From an uncultured Prevotella sp. (GTDB taxonomy: Bacteria > Bacteroidota > Bacteroidia > Bacteroidales > Bacteroidaceae): DNA of 64,000 nt. Shown here piece by piece: positions 9,299 through 16,322 of this stretch; within the stretch, counting starts at the first letter, position 1, and each line of letters opens with the position of its first letter. Location of the stretch: assembly GCA_905236755.1 (NCBI GenBank), contig CAJOCR010000020.1, forward strand, positions 55,503 to 119,502. Reading direction: 5' to 3'. The notes below the pieces were generated by a model. That model made no database searches. It worked only from the letters and a program-made list of their open reading frames with translations, and had not been told where the DNA came from. The position numbers and the translations under genes are program-made.

Positions 9299-10093
9299 AT
9301 GAAGAAGTATTCGCTCATAGCACTTAGTGCTGTTTTCTTTGTTAGTAGCTGTGACACGTATGCTGGAGCTGGTGCTTATGCAGGTTCTACGTTGGGTTCT
9401 GTTTTGGGTAGTGCTATAGGTGGTATCACAGGTGGTCGTTATGGCTCTGATGTCGGTACTATTATTGGTATGGCTGGTGGTGCTGTCATAGGTGCTGCTG
9501 TGGGTGATGCTGCAGATCGAAGGATGGAAAAGGAGGTTTATAATACCCCACAACAGTCAAGACGTTATCCTACTTCTCCACGTGTTTCAGATGAAAGTGG
9601 CTTTGATCCTACTAATAGTGGGGATGATCGTATTTATGATTTTAATAGTTCGGACTACAATGGTGATTACAGTGCTGTTGCCCCTACAGTAAATACTCCT
9701 ATGCAGTCGTCTGTAGAAAATCTTGCTGATGGTCTTAAATATGTTCCACAAATAGAAATACGTAATGCTCGTTTTGTGGATGATAATGAGAATGGCTCTA
9801 TCGGACGAGATGAACTCTGTAAGATAATCTTTGAGATTTATAATAATGGTTCTGTTCCTGTATATGATGTTCAGCCATCAGTATTGGAAGTAACAGGCAA
9901 CAAACATCTTTATGTTTCTCCAAGTGTGCATGTAGAGAAGATAGAAGCAGGAAAAGGCATTCGTTATACCTCTATGGTAAAGGCCGACAATCGTTTGAAA
10001 GATGGAAATGCACGTTTCTGTTTGTCAGTTCTTTTGGGCAATAAAGCCATTTCAAAGGTGGTTGAGTTTGATGTTCCAACCTGTAAGAAATGA
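9299..10093 (+). CDS. Glycine-zipper lipoprotein
   Basis: A 264-residue predicted lipoprotein. The N-terminus MKKYSLIALSAVFFVSSC is a lipoprotein signal with lipid cysteine at about residue 18. Residues about 23-70 are a Gly/Ala-rich stretch with repeated small-xxx-small spacing (GSVLGSAIGGITGG, GMAGGAVIGAAVGDAA), typical of glycine-zipper membrane-associated domains. The middle is a Ser/Asp/Asn-rich linker. The C-terminal 120 residues read like a beta-sandwich domain with two cysteines. The exact role is unknown; an envelope function is inferred from the signal. Confidence 0.75.
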   Translation: MKKYSLIALSAVFFVSSCDTYAGAGAYAGSTLGSVLGSAIGGITGGRYGSDVGTIIGMAGGAVIGAAVGDAADRRMEKEVYNTPQQSRRYPTSPRVSDESGFDPTNSGDDRIYDFNSSDYNGDYSAVAPTVNTPMQSSVENLADGLKYVPQIEIRNARFVDDNENGSIGRDELCKIIFEIYNNGSVPVYDVQPSVLEVTGNKHLYVSPSVHVEKIEAGKGIRYTSMVKADNRLKDGNARFCLSVLLGNKAISKVVEFDVPTCKK

Positions 10094-10100
10094 TAATTAA

Positions 10101-10132
10101 TTTGGAGGTTATAAATTATTTTCATATATTTG
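10101..10132 (+). promoter_or_regulatory. Promoter for the RlpA-like gene
   Basis: TTTG at 10101-10104 and TATATTTG at 10125-10132 with a 20-bp spacer. It starts 8 bp after the preceding stop codon and would give a leader of about 60 nt. Confidence 0.75.
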
Positions 10133-10198
10133 CAGCGTAAAAATCATACTTAAGTCATTATCTTATAGTGATTTAAGTAATATTAAAGATCAGTTCGT

Positions 10199-10939
10199 TT
10201 GCATATTAATTTTAAAATATACAAATTTAGAGTAGTAATTCTATTCCTCTCTTTGGTAAGTTTTACTCCGCTTCTTGCTCAGCAGCGGGGCAAAGCATCT
10301 TTCTATTCCAAAAGAGCTACGGGTGCTCGTGGAGCAAGTGGTGTACGTATTCATCATGATAGTCTTATCTGTGCTCATCGTTCCTATCCCTTTGGTACAC
10401 TTCTTAAGGTTACCAATCCCCGAAACGACAAAAGTGTTATAGTTGAAGTTGTTGATCGTGGACCTTTTGGACGTGGTAGAATAATAGATCTCAGTTATGC
10501 TGCAGCCGAAGAGATAGGTATTGTGTCGCAGGGGGTTGCTACTGTTGAGGTGGAACTATATCGCGAAGCTCCACAGATTCCTTTCCGTCCAGGTGATCCA
10601 ATGCAGCATCTTCCAAAGATAGATCTTGAGGTTGCCGAGATAGGCTACAGTTTTATTGATGATTGGAAAGAACAGAAGGATGAAAAAGTAGAGAAATTAG
10701 CACCTCACACCACAGTACCTGTTCATCATACACAGCAGCATGCACATTCAGGTTCTGTTAGAACAGGAAATAAAGCCCCACAGGGCGTTAAATCAAATGC
10801 ACCAGGTAAGACAACCACTTCTGGTGTTGCGAACAAGCAGCAACAATCTAGGCCCCAACAGGGCAAAAAGAATTCAGAAGAAGATAATAACAAATGGTAT
10901 AATGTTTTTAAGAAGATAAAGAACTATTTTGAAGATTAA
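10199..10939 (+). CDS. RlpA-like double-psi beta-barrel protein
   Basis: A 246-residue exported protein. A signal peptide (hydrophobic VVILFLSLVSFTPLLAQ) ends near residue 28. Residues about 30-122 form an RlpA-type double-psi beta-barrel: GKASFYSKRATGARGASG, YPFGTLLKVTNPRNDKSV, VVDRGPFGRGRIIDLSYAAAEEIGI. RlpA proteins are peptidoglycan-cleaving or septal-ring proteins. The tail is a His/Gln/Ser-rich linker ending KWYNVFKKIKNYFED. No ATG fits the signal peptide; an in-frame TAA at 10184-10186 leaves TTG at 10199 as the likely start. Enzymatic activity is not proven by sequence. The thioesterase gene follows after 10 bp. Confidence 0.8.
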   Translation: MHINFKIYKFRVVILFLSLVSFTPLLAQQRGKASFYSKRATGARGASGVRIHHDSLICAHRSYPFGTLLKVTNPRNDKSVIVEVVDRGPFGRGRIIDLSYAAAEEIGIVSQGVATVEVELYREAPQIPFRPGDPMQHLPKIDLEVAEIGYSFIDDWKEQKDEKVEKLAPHTTVPVHHTQQHAHSGSVRTGNKAPQGVKSNAPGKTTTSGVANKQQQSRPQQGKKNSEEDNNKWYNVFKKIKNYFED

Positions 10940-10949
10940 TATTTAGGAT

Positions 10950-11390
10950 ATGCAGAATAATATGGAAACCGAAATCACATTTCGTCATGAAATAGCTATG
11001 CAGTTGCGCTATACAGATGCCGATATGCAAGGACATATAAACAACACTATTTACTTTCAGTATTACAATACTGCTTATGTGGAATATATGAATAGCGTGT
11101 GGAGCAACAGTATTACCGGTAGTGTAAGTATGGTAGTTGCTCATATAGATGCCGATTTTATTTCATCAGTTCATATTGGTGACAATGTTAAAGTACAGAC
11201 TGCAGTTTCGCATATAGGAACAAAGAGCTTTACTATTCTTCAACAGCTTATAGATGCTGATACTGGAGAAATCAGATGTAAGGGTAAAACCATCATGGTT
11301 GCTTTTGATTTTGAAAAGCAACAGCCTGTTCCTGTTCCAGATGAATGGGTGACAGCTATGGAAGCTTTCGAACAGCGTAAGCTTAGGTAG
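10950..11390 (+). CDS. Acyl-CoA thioesterase, hotdog fold
   Basis: A 146-residue single-domain protein of the 4HBT/YbgC-type thioesterase group. The signature is near the N-terminus: RYTDADMQGHINNTIYFQYYNTAYVEYM (residues about 20-47), with the Asp and the GH-N pair expected of the family. The rest, with VVAHIDADFISSVHIGDNVKV, fits the hotdog beta-sheet. It likely hydrolyses an acyl- or aryl-CoA; the substrate cannot be read. The start could also be the ATG at 10962. It is probably co-transcribed with the RlpA-like gene. Confidence 0.82.
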   Translation: MQNNMETEITFRHEIAMQLRYTDADMQGHINNTIYFQYYNTAYVEYMNSVWSNSITGSVSMVVAHIDADFISSVHIGDNVKVQTAVSHIGTKSFTILQQLIDADTGEIRCKGKTIMVAFDFEKQQPVPVPDEWVTAMEAFEQRKLR

Positions 11391-11416
11391 TGATGAAAAT
11401 TATAATCACTATTTTT
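11389..11416 (+). terminator. Weak candidate terminator
   Basis: AGTGAT (11389-11394) and ATCACT (11405-11410) can pair, followed by ATTTTTCTG. The stem is short and AT-rich. Confidence 0.35.
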
Positions 11417-11438
11417 CTGTTAGTTTTATAGTTTTTTA

Positions 11439-11470
11439 TTTGCGTCAAATGATTATTTTTCATATTTTTG
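11439..11470 (+). promoter_or_regulatory. Promoter of the DUF3791/DUF3990 operon
   Basis: TTTG at 11439-11442 and TATTTTTG at 11463-11470 with a 20-bp spacer. The start would fall near 11477, about 20 nt before the ATG at 11496. No obvious palindromic operator overlaps it. Confidence 0.75.
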
Positions 11471-11495
11471 TCATGATTAAAATAGCAAGCATTAG

Positions 11496-11774
11496 ATGGT
11501 GAAAACTACAGGATTAATATATGATAATGGCTATCCATATCCTTCAGAAGATGAATTGAAGAATATTTTTGCTATATCGTGCGTAGAGTCTGTTGCTGCA
11601 CGACTAAATTGTTCTACCGGAGAGATATGGTTACGTATGAATAAGGTTAATCTAGTTGATAAATACATTTATCCATGTTATGAGTCTCTACATTCAGAGA
11701 GTCGTAAAAATGTAACTGATGACATTATATCTACTCTTGAAGCGTGGGAAAAGAAGGAGGCTGAGTTATGTTAG
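11496..11774 (+). CDS. DUF3791-like small protein, putative antitoxin
   Basis: A 92-residue protein. The middle reads like DUF3791: IFAISCVESVAARLNCSTGEIWLRM, then VDKYIYPCYESLHSESR and DDIISTLEAWE. That pattern is a short helical protein with a Y..LH-S motif. The gene overlaps the following DUF3990 gene by 7 bp (stop TAG inside ATGTTAG), so the two are translationally coupled. DUF3791 genes are often found next to DUF3990 genes in Bacteroidota. An antitoxin or partner role is inference from this arrangement. Confidence 0.6.
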   Translation: MVKTTGLIYDNGYPYPSEDELKNIFAISCVESVAARLNCSTGEIWLRMNKVNLVDKYIYPCYESLHSESRKNVTDDIISTLEAWEKKEAELC

Positions 11775-12244
11775 TGTATCATGGTTCTACTCTTGAGGTA
11801 AAAACTCCTTTGGTAGATTACGGTAGAAGTAATCTTGATTTTGGAAAGGGATTTTATGTCACTAATATACTTTCCCAAGCTGAAAGCTTTGTGCAGCGTA
11901 TGGCTCGTCGTAAACAAACAGATGCTTGTGTGAACGTTTATGAGTGGAGCGCTTCATACGATAGTTTTAGATATAAGAAGTTTCTTAATTACGATGAAGA
12001 ATGGCTTGATTTTATAGTAGCCAATAGAAACGGTTTGAATTTGGCATCTCAATATGATGTTGTTGAGGGTGGAGTGGCTAATGACAGGGTTATAGACACA
12101 ATAGAAGCCTATATCGCGGGGTTAATGCCAAAACAATTTTGTTTGCAGCGTTTGGCAGAACATCAACCTAACAATCAAATATGCATTCTTTCACAAGAAA
12201 TATGTGATAGATATATTAGATTTGTAAAATCATATAAAATATAG
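11768..12244 (+). CDS. DUF3990 protein, putative ADP-ribosyltransferase-fold toxin
   Basis: A 158-residue protein. Family features read in order: YHGSTLEV at residues 4-11, DFGKGFYVTNILSQAESFVQ near residues 25-44, YDVVEGGVANDRVIDTI near 97-113, and the closing NQICILSQEI. The H-G-S start, the G-GFY-T segment and the E in the third block are laid out as in ADP-ribosyltransferase-like folds, to which DUF3990 is related. A role modifying a host or phage target is inferred, not shown. It lies between two small genes in one operon, the usual geometry of a toxin with small partners. Confidence 0.65.
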   Translation: MLVYHGSTLEVKTPLVDYGRSNLDFGKGFYVTNILSQAESFVQRMARRKQTDACVNVYEWSASYDSFRYKKFLNYDEEWLDFIVANRNGLNLASQYDVVEGGVANDRVIDTIEAYIAGLMPKQFCLQRLAEHQPNNQICILSQEICDRYIRFVKSYKI

Positions 12245-12248
12245 TTTT

Positions 12249-12452
12249 ATGTTGAGCGAATTGTTAATGTGGAATAAGATAGGCAGAATAATAAATATTC
12301 TTTCAAAGAGAATGAAACTTCCTGCTTTAAAGGTTATGGATATGTGGTATCATTCACAAACAAATCGTGATCTACATGATTCAGAAACAATGCTTTATAC
12401 TTATGGAGATGAGTATATTGTTGATGAGTTTATGCATGAGATTGGTAAATGA
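12249..12452 (+). CDS. Small helical protein, putative partner of the DUF3990 toxin
   Basis: A 67-residue protein, 4 bp after the DUF3990 gene. It reads KIGRIINILSKRMKLPALKVMDMWYHSQTNRDLHDSETMLYTYGDEYIVDEFMHEI in outline: a helical protein with a W/F-Y-S-x-T...L-D...T motif and a conserved YIVDEF ending. It resembles other small proteins that accompany DUF3990 and DUF3791 genes. Which of the two flanking proteins would neutralise the toxin cannot be told from sequence. Confidence 0.55.
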   Translation: MLSELLMWNKIGRIINILSKRMKLPALKVMDMWYHSQTNRDLHDSETMLYTYGDEYIVDEFMHEIGK

Positions 12453-12492
12453 TGGAATCTATTGTGCACTTGCAATAGCTAATGATTATAAA

Positions 12493-13098
12493 ATGAAAAA
12501 AATCTTGTCTCTCTTTTTTGCCTTCATCGCATTGACGAGTACGGCACAAGAAATCAGTATGACCAAGGCAACTGCCGATGACTATATCAAAATTTTGAAT
12601 AATCAGGGGCTTTATGTCTATGCACTCGACTTGTCAAATATGGAGAAAGACAAGTATTTGATGGCTCCTGTCATTCAAGTATATATCAATGGCAAGTTGA
12701 AAGAAGACATACTGTCTGATTTTGGTATCGCTTATACCAATTCTGCATCTAGAATTACTATCGGCTTTTATTCTAAGTGCGATAGTTTGCTGACATTTAA
12801 ATTTCAGTTTGATGAGGTGTGCGGTCTTTCATTCAGCCTACCAAAATATCCTATAAGAGATGAGTCAGATGGTACAGAATCTATTATGTATAAACCAACA
12901 CCATTTGTTATACAGCCCACATGGAAAGAGCACGAAGTCATTCCTGTGGTAGCCTATAGTTCTTTTTGGTATGATCCAGAAGATAAGATTTGTCGTAACT
13001 GCGATGAAAGAGTATTTGGTGCAAATTACCTGAATAGTAATACCTTCAAACATAGTCCTCACATCTATGTTTTTGGTATTAAAATCTGGAAAATGTAA
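12493..13098 (+). CDS. Secreted protein of unknown function
   Basis: A 201-residue protein with a clear signal peptide, MKKILSLFFAFIALTSTAQ, which fixes the start at 12493 although the frame is open back to 12367. After the signal it has EISMTKATADDYIKILNNQGLYVYALDL and a mixed alpha/beta body. Two cysteines lie close together near the C-terminus (ICRNCDE). No catalytic motif is recognised. It is 40 bp after the toxin-like operon and is followed by a strong terminator. Confidence 0.6.
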   Translation: MKKILSLFFAFIALTSTAQEISMTKATADDYIKILNNQGLYVYALDLSNMEKDKYLMAPVIQVYINGKLKEDILSDFGIAYTNSASRITIGFYSKCDSLLTFKFQFDEVCGLSFSLPKYPIRDESDGTESIMYKPTPFVIQPTWKEHEVIPVVAYSSFWYDPEDKICRNCDERVFGANYLNSNTFKHSPHIYVFGIKIWKM

Positions 13099-13166
13099 TT
13101 TGTATGGGAGCTTTAATTTTTATTTAGAATATTTTTAAGGGATACTATTGATTATAGGTTGTTAAT

Positions 13167-13207
13167 CGTCTATGATGCAATTAAAGCATCATAGACGTTT
13201 GGTTTTT
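13167..13207 (+). terminator. Terminator between convergent genes
   Basis: A perfect 12-bp stem, CGTCTATGATGC (13167-13178) with GCATCATAGACG (13186-13197), is followed on the plus strand by TTTGGTTTTTA. It ends the plus-strand transcript. The right arm overlaps the last codons of the convergent transporter gene, which stops at 13181-13183. Confidence 0.85.
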
Positions 13208-14422
13208 AATACCGCAGTTCTTTCTTGTTAGCTCTGATGCAAAGAGTAGAACAATAAAGAATCCGCTGAATGGTATTATGAATGGTATGATGAGATTTGT
13301 GTTATCAGCAATTATGCCCATGAGGAAGAAGAAGCATCCGCCAATAGGAGTCATCATGAGTAGGGAAGAGGCACTCTTGGTGAGATTGCCTAAGCCTTGC
13401 AGCGACAGTGAGAAGATGGTTGGGAACATTATAGCCTCGAAAAGGTAGTTTGCAATAACGGCATACATTGAGATTTTGCCGAAGTCGAGCAAGATAATAG
13501 CCATACATATTACACTTCCGAGTGCACATATCAGCAATGTCTTTTCGGCTGGTATGCGTTGCATAATCCAACTACCAATGAATCTTCCTACCATGAAGAA
13601 GGCTAAGGCTATTGTCAGTACAATACTTGCAGTATTATCGTTCATCCATCCTTCACCTGTAACAAAGTTCATGAAATAGCTGTTGATGCTTATTTCAGCT
13701 ACCTCGTAGGCAAGAAGCGAGAACAAACCAAATACGAACATAGGATGATGACGGAACAGTTTTATAATACGTGTGCCGCTCATCTTGTCTTCTGCAGTTT
13801 CCTCGTGATTGATTTCAGGAAGGCTCACACGCGAGAATATCAGCGCTATAGCAAGAACAAGAATACCAAGAATGGTGTAAGGCAGAGCCACACTACCGCT
13901 GTCATTGGCTGTTTCCTCTCCAAAGAGGAACTGTCCAACTGCAAATGTAGCAAATAGACTTCCCATACCGTTGAACGACTGTGAGAGGTTCAAACGACTT
14001 GTAGCTGTTTCGTAAGCTCCCAGTTCAGTTACGTATGGATTGGCTGAAACTTCGAGGAACACCAATCCACAGCCTATGATGAAAAGGGCTGTGAGAAACG
14101 AATAGAAAGTGCCTAAGGCAGCACATGGTATGAACATCAGAGAGCCAATACCAAAGAGCATAAGTCCCATGACAACACCTAATCTGTAGCCATGACGATT
14201 AATGAACCATCCTGCAGGAATAGCCATAAGGAAATAGCCTAAATAGGTTGTTACCTGAATTAGTGCTGACTGTGTTATTGTAATGTCGAGGGCATTCTGG
14301 AAGTGTTTGTTCAACACATCAAGGATGGCACGTGCAAATCCCCATAAGAAAAACAAACTTGTTATGAGGACGAAAGGTATGAGAAATTTCTTTTCTGTTA
14401 TAGAATTTTTTTGATGATTCAT
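13181..14422 (-). CDS. FucP-type sugar:proton symporter (MFS)
   Basis: A 413-residue MFS protein with about 12 hydrophobic segments. FFLWGFARAILDVLNKHFQ at residues about 20-40 and the GCGLVFLEVSANPYVTELG segment near residue 120 are typical of the fucose/galactose/glucose permease group, as is the NLSQSFNGMGSLFA stretch. The substrate cannot be read. The GH43 gene immediately upstream (74-bp gap) suggests uptake of arabinose, xylose or short xylo/arabino-oligosaccharides. The gap holds an 11-bp-periodic array. Confidence 0.85.
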   Translation of the reverse strand: MNHQKNSITEKKFLIPFVLITSLFFLWGFARAILDVLNKHFQNALDITITQSALIQVTTYLGYFLMAIPAGWFINRHGYRLGVVMGLMLFGIGSLMFIPCAALGTFYSFLTALFIIGCGLVFLEVSANPYVTELGAYETATSRLNLSQSFNGMGSLFATFAVGQFLFGEETANDSGSVALPYTILGILVLAIALIFSRVSLPEINHEETAEDKMSGTRIIKLFRHHPMFVFGLFSLLAYEVAEISINSYFMNFVTGEGWMNDNTASIVLTIALAFFMVGRFIGSWIMQRIPAEKTLLICALGSVICMAIILLDFGKISMYAVIANYLFEAIMFPTIFSLSLQGLGNLTKSASSLLMMTPIGGCFFFLMGIIADNTNLIIPFIIPFSGFFIVLLFASELTRKNCGIKNQTSMML

Positions 14423-14450
14423 TTTTTATTATAGTTAGGTTGTATCTTAT

Positions 14451-14503
14451 GTCTATAATTCCTTTATAATGCCTTTATAATCCGTCTATATTGTCTTTAT
14501 TTC
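14451..14503 (+). repeat. 11-bp-period array between GH43 and MFS genes
   Basis: Five successive 9-mers start exactly 11 bp apart: GTCTATAAT at 14451, CTTTATAAT at 14462, CTTTATAAT at 14473, GTCTATATT at 14484 and CTTTATTTC at 14495. The last unit overlaps the stop codon of the GH43 gene. Only direct copies are seen. It resembles in architecture, not in sequence, the arrays at 19786, 22582, 23147 and 35629. Confidence 0.7.
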
Positions 14504-16092
14504 TCTGTGTATTTGAAATAATTGAACAGTGCGGCGGAATCTTTGTGTTCGTATTCAGAGAACATTCCTAATACTACTCCTGTGAATCCTCCAGCCACTT
14601 CTGTACTTAAGAGCGAGCAGTCAACACTTTCAAAGCATGCTGTTTCTGTTCCTTTATCAGTTAGCTCATAGAACATAGCTTTCTCTCCTTTAGCATTATA
14701 AACCGTAGCGTAGAAACAATAATTCTTTTCGTTGCCAACGATTTCCAGTTTCACCTTACTTGCATCTTCTGGCAGTTCTTTCATGTCGAGGGTGGTATCT
14801 ATTGATTTCAATTTCAGTTTCAATAAAACAAACCCGTTGTTTATGCAGAAATCAACGTGTCCGTCGTTTATTTGATAAATAGTTAAACCATAGCTCCCCA
14901 TCTTTTTAAGTTCAGAGAGGTTTGATATTTCAGTTTCAACCTTAAAGTTTTCTGATGTCTGGCGAACGCCCACAAAAGTAGGTTGGTTGTTCTCTGTTAA
15001 TGTGCCATGTCCAGCGAGTTTCAGTTGTCCGTCCTTATTCTCATAATTCTCGGCTATAGGATTTTGAATGTGGAGCCATTGAGGGGTGTTCAAATCAATC
15101 TCAGGACCAATATTCACTTTCTCAACAGGTTTAGCTGCTCCTTCAAGCAGGTTGGCGGTCATAAGTGTGTCAATAGCCTCTCCGTTGTTGATAACAGGCC
15201 ATTGTCCTTGTTCCCATTTCACAGGTGCAAGATATGTTTCACGTCCTAAGTGATGATATGCTCCACCAAAATTACGATAAGCAAGGAATGTTATCCACCA
15301 CGAACCATCAGAAGCTCTTACGAAGTCGCCGTGTCCTGTGCCTTGTATCTGCTTGTATTGTCCTTTGAAATTGCAGTTAGTGAGAATAGGGTTAGCAGGA
15401 TTACTCTCGTAAGGCCCATATATGTTTTTGCTTCGTGCTATTGTCAGCGAGTGAGCCATTTCTGTTCCACCCTCAGAACACAGCAGATAGTAATATCCAT
15501 CCTTGAAATAAATGTGTGGTCCCTCAACATATCGTCCGCCTGTGCCTTCCCATATCTTTTTGCTTTCAGTTAGCTGTTTACCTGTCTTAGGGTCAATCTC
15601 ACAGAGATAAATAGCATCATTTGGGTTTGAACACATATAGCATTTGTCTCTATCGAAGAACAAACTTGGGTCAATACCCTGTTGCTCCAGCCATATAGGT
15701 TCGCTCCATGGACCTTCTGGCTGTTTAGCTGTTACCATGAAGTTGCCACCGCCATCCACATTAGTGGTAATCATATACCAAGTGGCATTGTTATAACGTA
15801 TTGTTGGTGCATAAATGCCTTTCCATGAAGTAGCGCCATAAAGAGGCAACTGTGAGTCGCGTGTGAGCACATTACCTATTTGTTTCCAATGAACAAGATC
15901 GCTACTCTTGAATATTGGCACGCCTGGGAAATACTGAAAGGTGGAGTTAACCAGATAAAATTCATTTCCCACTCTGCAAACACTTGGGTCAGGGTGGTAG
16001 CCAGGGATGATTGGGTTGCGATATGTGCCTTTTTGTGCATAGGCGCAAATACTTAGCGCAAAGGCTAATGAAAGAAAGAATAATCTTTTCAT
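14497..16092 (-). CDS. Glycoside hydrolase family 43 (beta-xylosidase/arabinofuranosidase type)
   Basis: A 531-residue exported enzyme with signal peptide MKRLFFLSLAFALSICAYAQ. The five-bladed beta-propeller GH43 domain spans about residues 24-310. The three catalytic acids are visible: Asp35 in PGYHPDPSV (base), Asp141 in GIDPSLFFD (pKa modulator) and Glu190 in YVEGPHIY (acid). Residues about 335-530 form a concanavalin-like C-terminal domain common in beta-xylosidases. It probably removes xylose or arabinose from hemicellulose oligosaccharides in the periplasm. It is upstream of the sugar transporter on the same strand. Confidence 0.88.
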   Translation of the reverse strand: MKRLFFLSLAFALSICAYAQKGTYRNPIIPGYHPDPSVCRVGNEFYLVNSTFQYFPGVPIFKSSDLVHWKQIGNVLTRDSQLPLYGATSWKGIYAPTIRYNNATWYMITTNVDGGGNFMVTAKQPEGPWSEPIWLEQQGIDPSLFFDRDKCYMCSNPNDAIYLCEIDPKTGKQLTESKKIWEGTGGRYVEGPHIYFKDGYYYLLCSEGGTEMAHSLTIARSKNIYGPYESNPANPILTNCNFKGQYKQIQGTGHGDFVRASDGSWWITFLAYRNFGGAYHHLGRETYLAPVKWEQGQWPVINNGEAIDTLMTANLLEGAAKPVEKVNIGPEIDLNTPQWLHIQNPIAENYENKDGQLKLAGHGTLTENNQPTFVGVRQTSENFKVETEISNLSELKKMGSYGLTIYQINDGHVDFCINNGFVLLKLKLKSIDTTLDMKELPEDASKVKLEIVGNEKNYCFYATVYNAKGEKAMFYELTDKGTETACFESVDCSLLSTEVAGGFTGVVLGMFSEYEHKDSAALFNYFKYTEK

Positions 16093-16133
16093 GGAGTTAT
16101 TTATTCGTGATTCGTTGTATAACTGATTGAGTG

Positions 16134-16141
16134 CAAATATA
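16134..16141 (-). promoter_or_regulatory. -7 element for the GH43 gene
   Basis: TATATTTG reads on the minus strand, about 42 bp upstream of the GH43 start. No good -33 TTTG lies at the right spacing, so this may need an activator. Confidence 0.45.
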
Positions 16142-16187
16142 CGAAAAAATGTTGTATCTTTTCTTTTTTGTACCGAAAAACAGAAAT

Positions 16188-16250
16188 AAAAAAAGGAGTA
16201 CCGCTGTACTCCCTACTTTGTTAACCTTAAATCTAATACTATGAAAAACA
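16188..16250 (-). ncRNA. Small-RNA-like gene, copy 1
   Basis: On the minus strand a promoter at 16286-16256 leads into a conserved roughly 40-nt segment and then a perfect 7-bp hairpin, GGAGTAC-AGCG-GTACTCC, at 16212-16195, followed by seven Ts at 16194-16188. The implied transcript is about 60 nt. A block of 48 bp (16216-16263) is 46/48 identical to 19558-19605, where a second promoter and terminator are found. Both ends are hallmarks of an independent small RNA. Read on the plus strand the same block would encode only a 22-residue peptide starting MKNTMQRY. Confidence 0.7.
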
Positions 16251-16255
16251 CAATG

Positions 16256-16286
16256 CAAAGGTACTTACTTGTTGTAAAATACCAAA
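16256..16286 (-). promoter_or_regulatory. Promoter of small-RNA copy 1
   Basis: On the minus strand TTTG (16286-16283), a 19-bp spacer, and TACCTTTG (16263-16256). This is an exact match to the Bacteroidota consensus. Confidence 0.82.
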
Positions 16287-16322
16287 ATAATGTGCTATTT
16301 GTAGTGTAGTATTTACAATTTA

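Noticed and set aside
12367..12492. Longer N-terminus for the secreted protein at 12493
   Set aside because: It overlaps the preceding gene and would bury the signal peptide.
16231..16320. Plus-strand peptide MKNTMQRY..., also at 19583
   Set aside because: Only the first eight residues are shared between the two copies and then the frames differ, while promoter and terminator signals support the minus strand.
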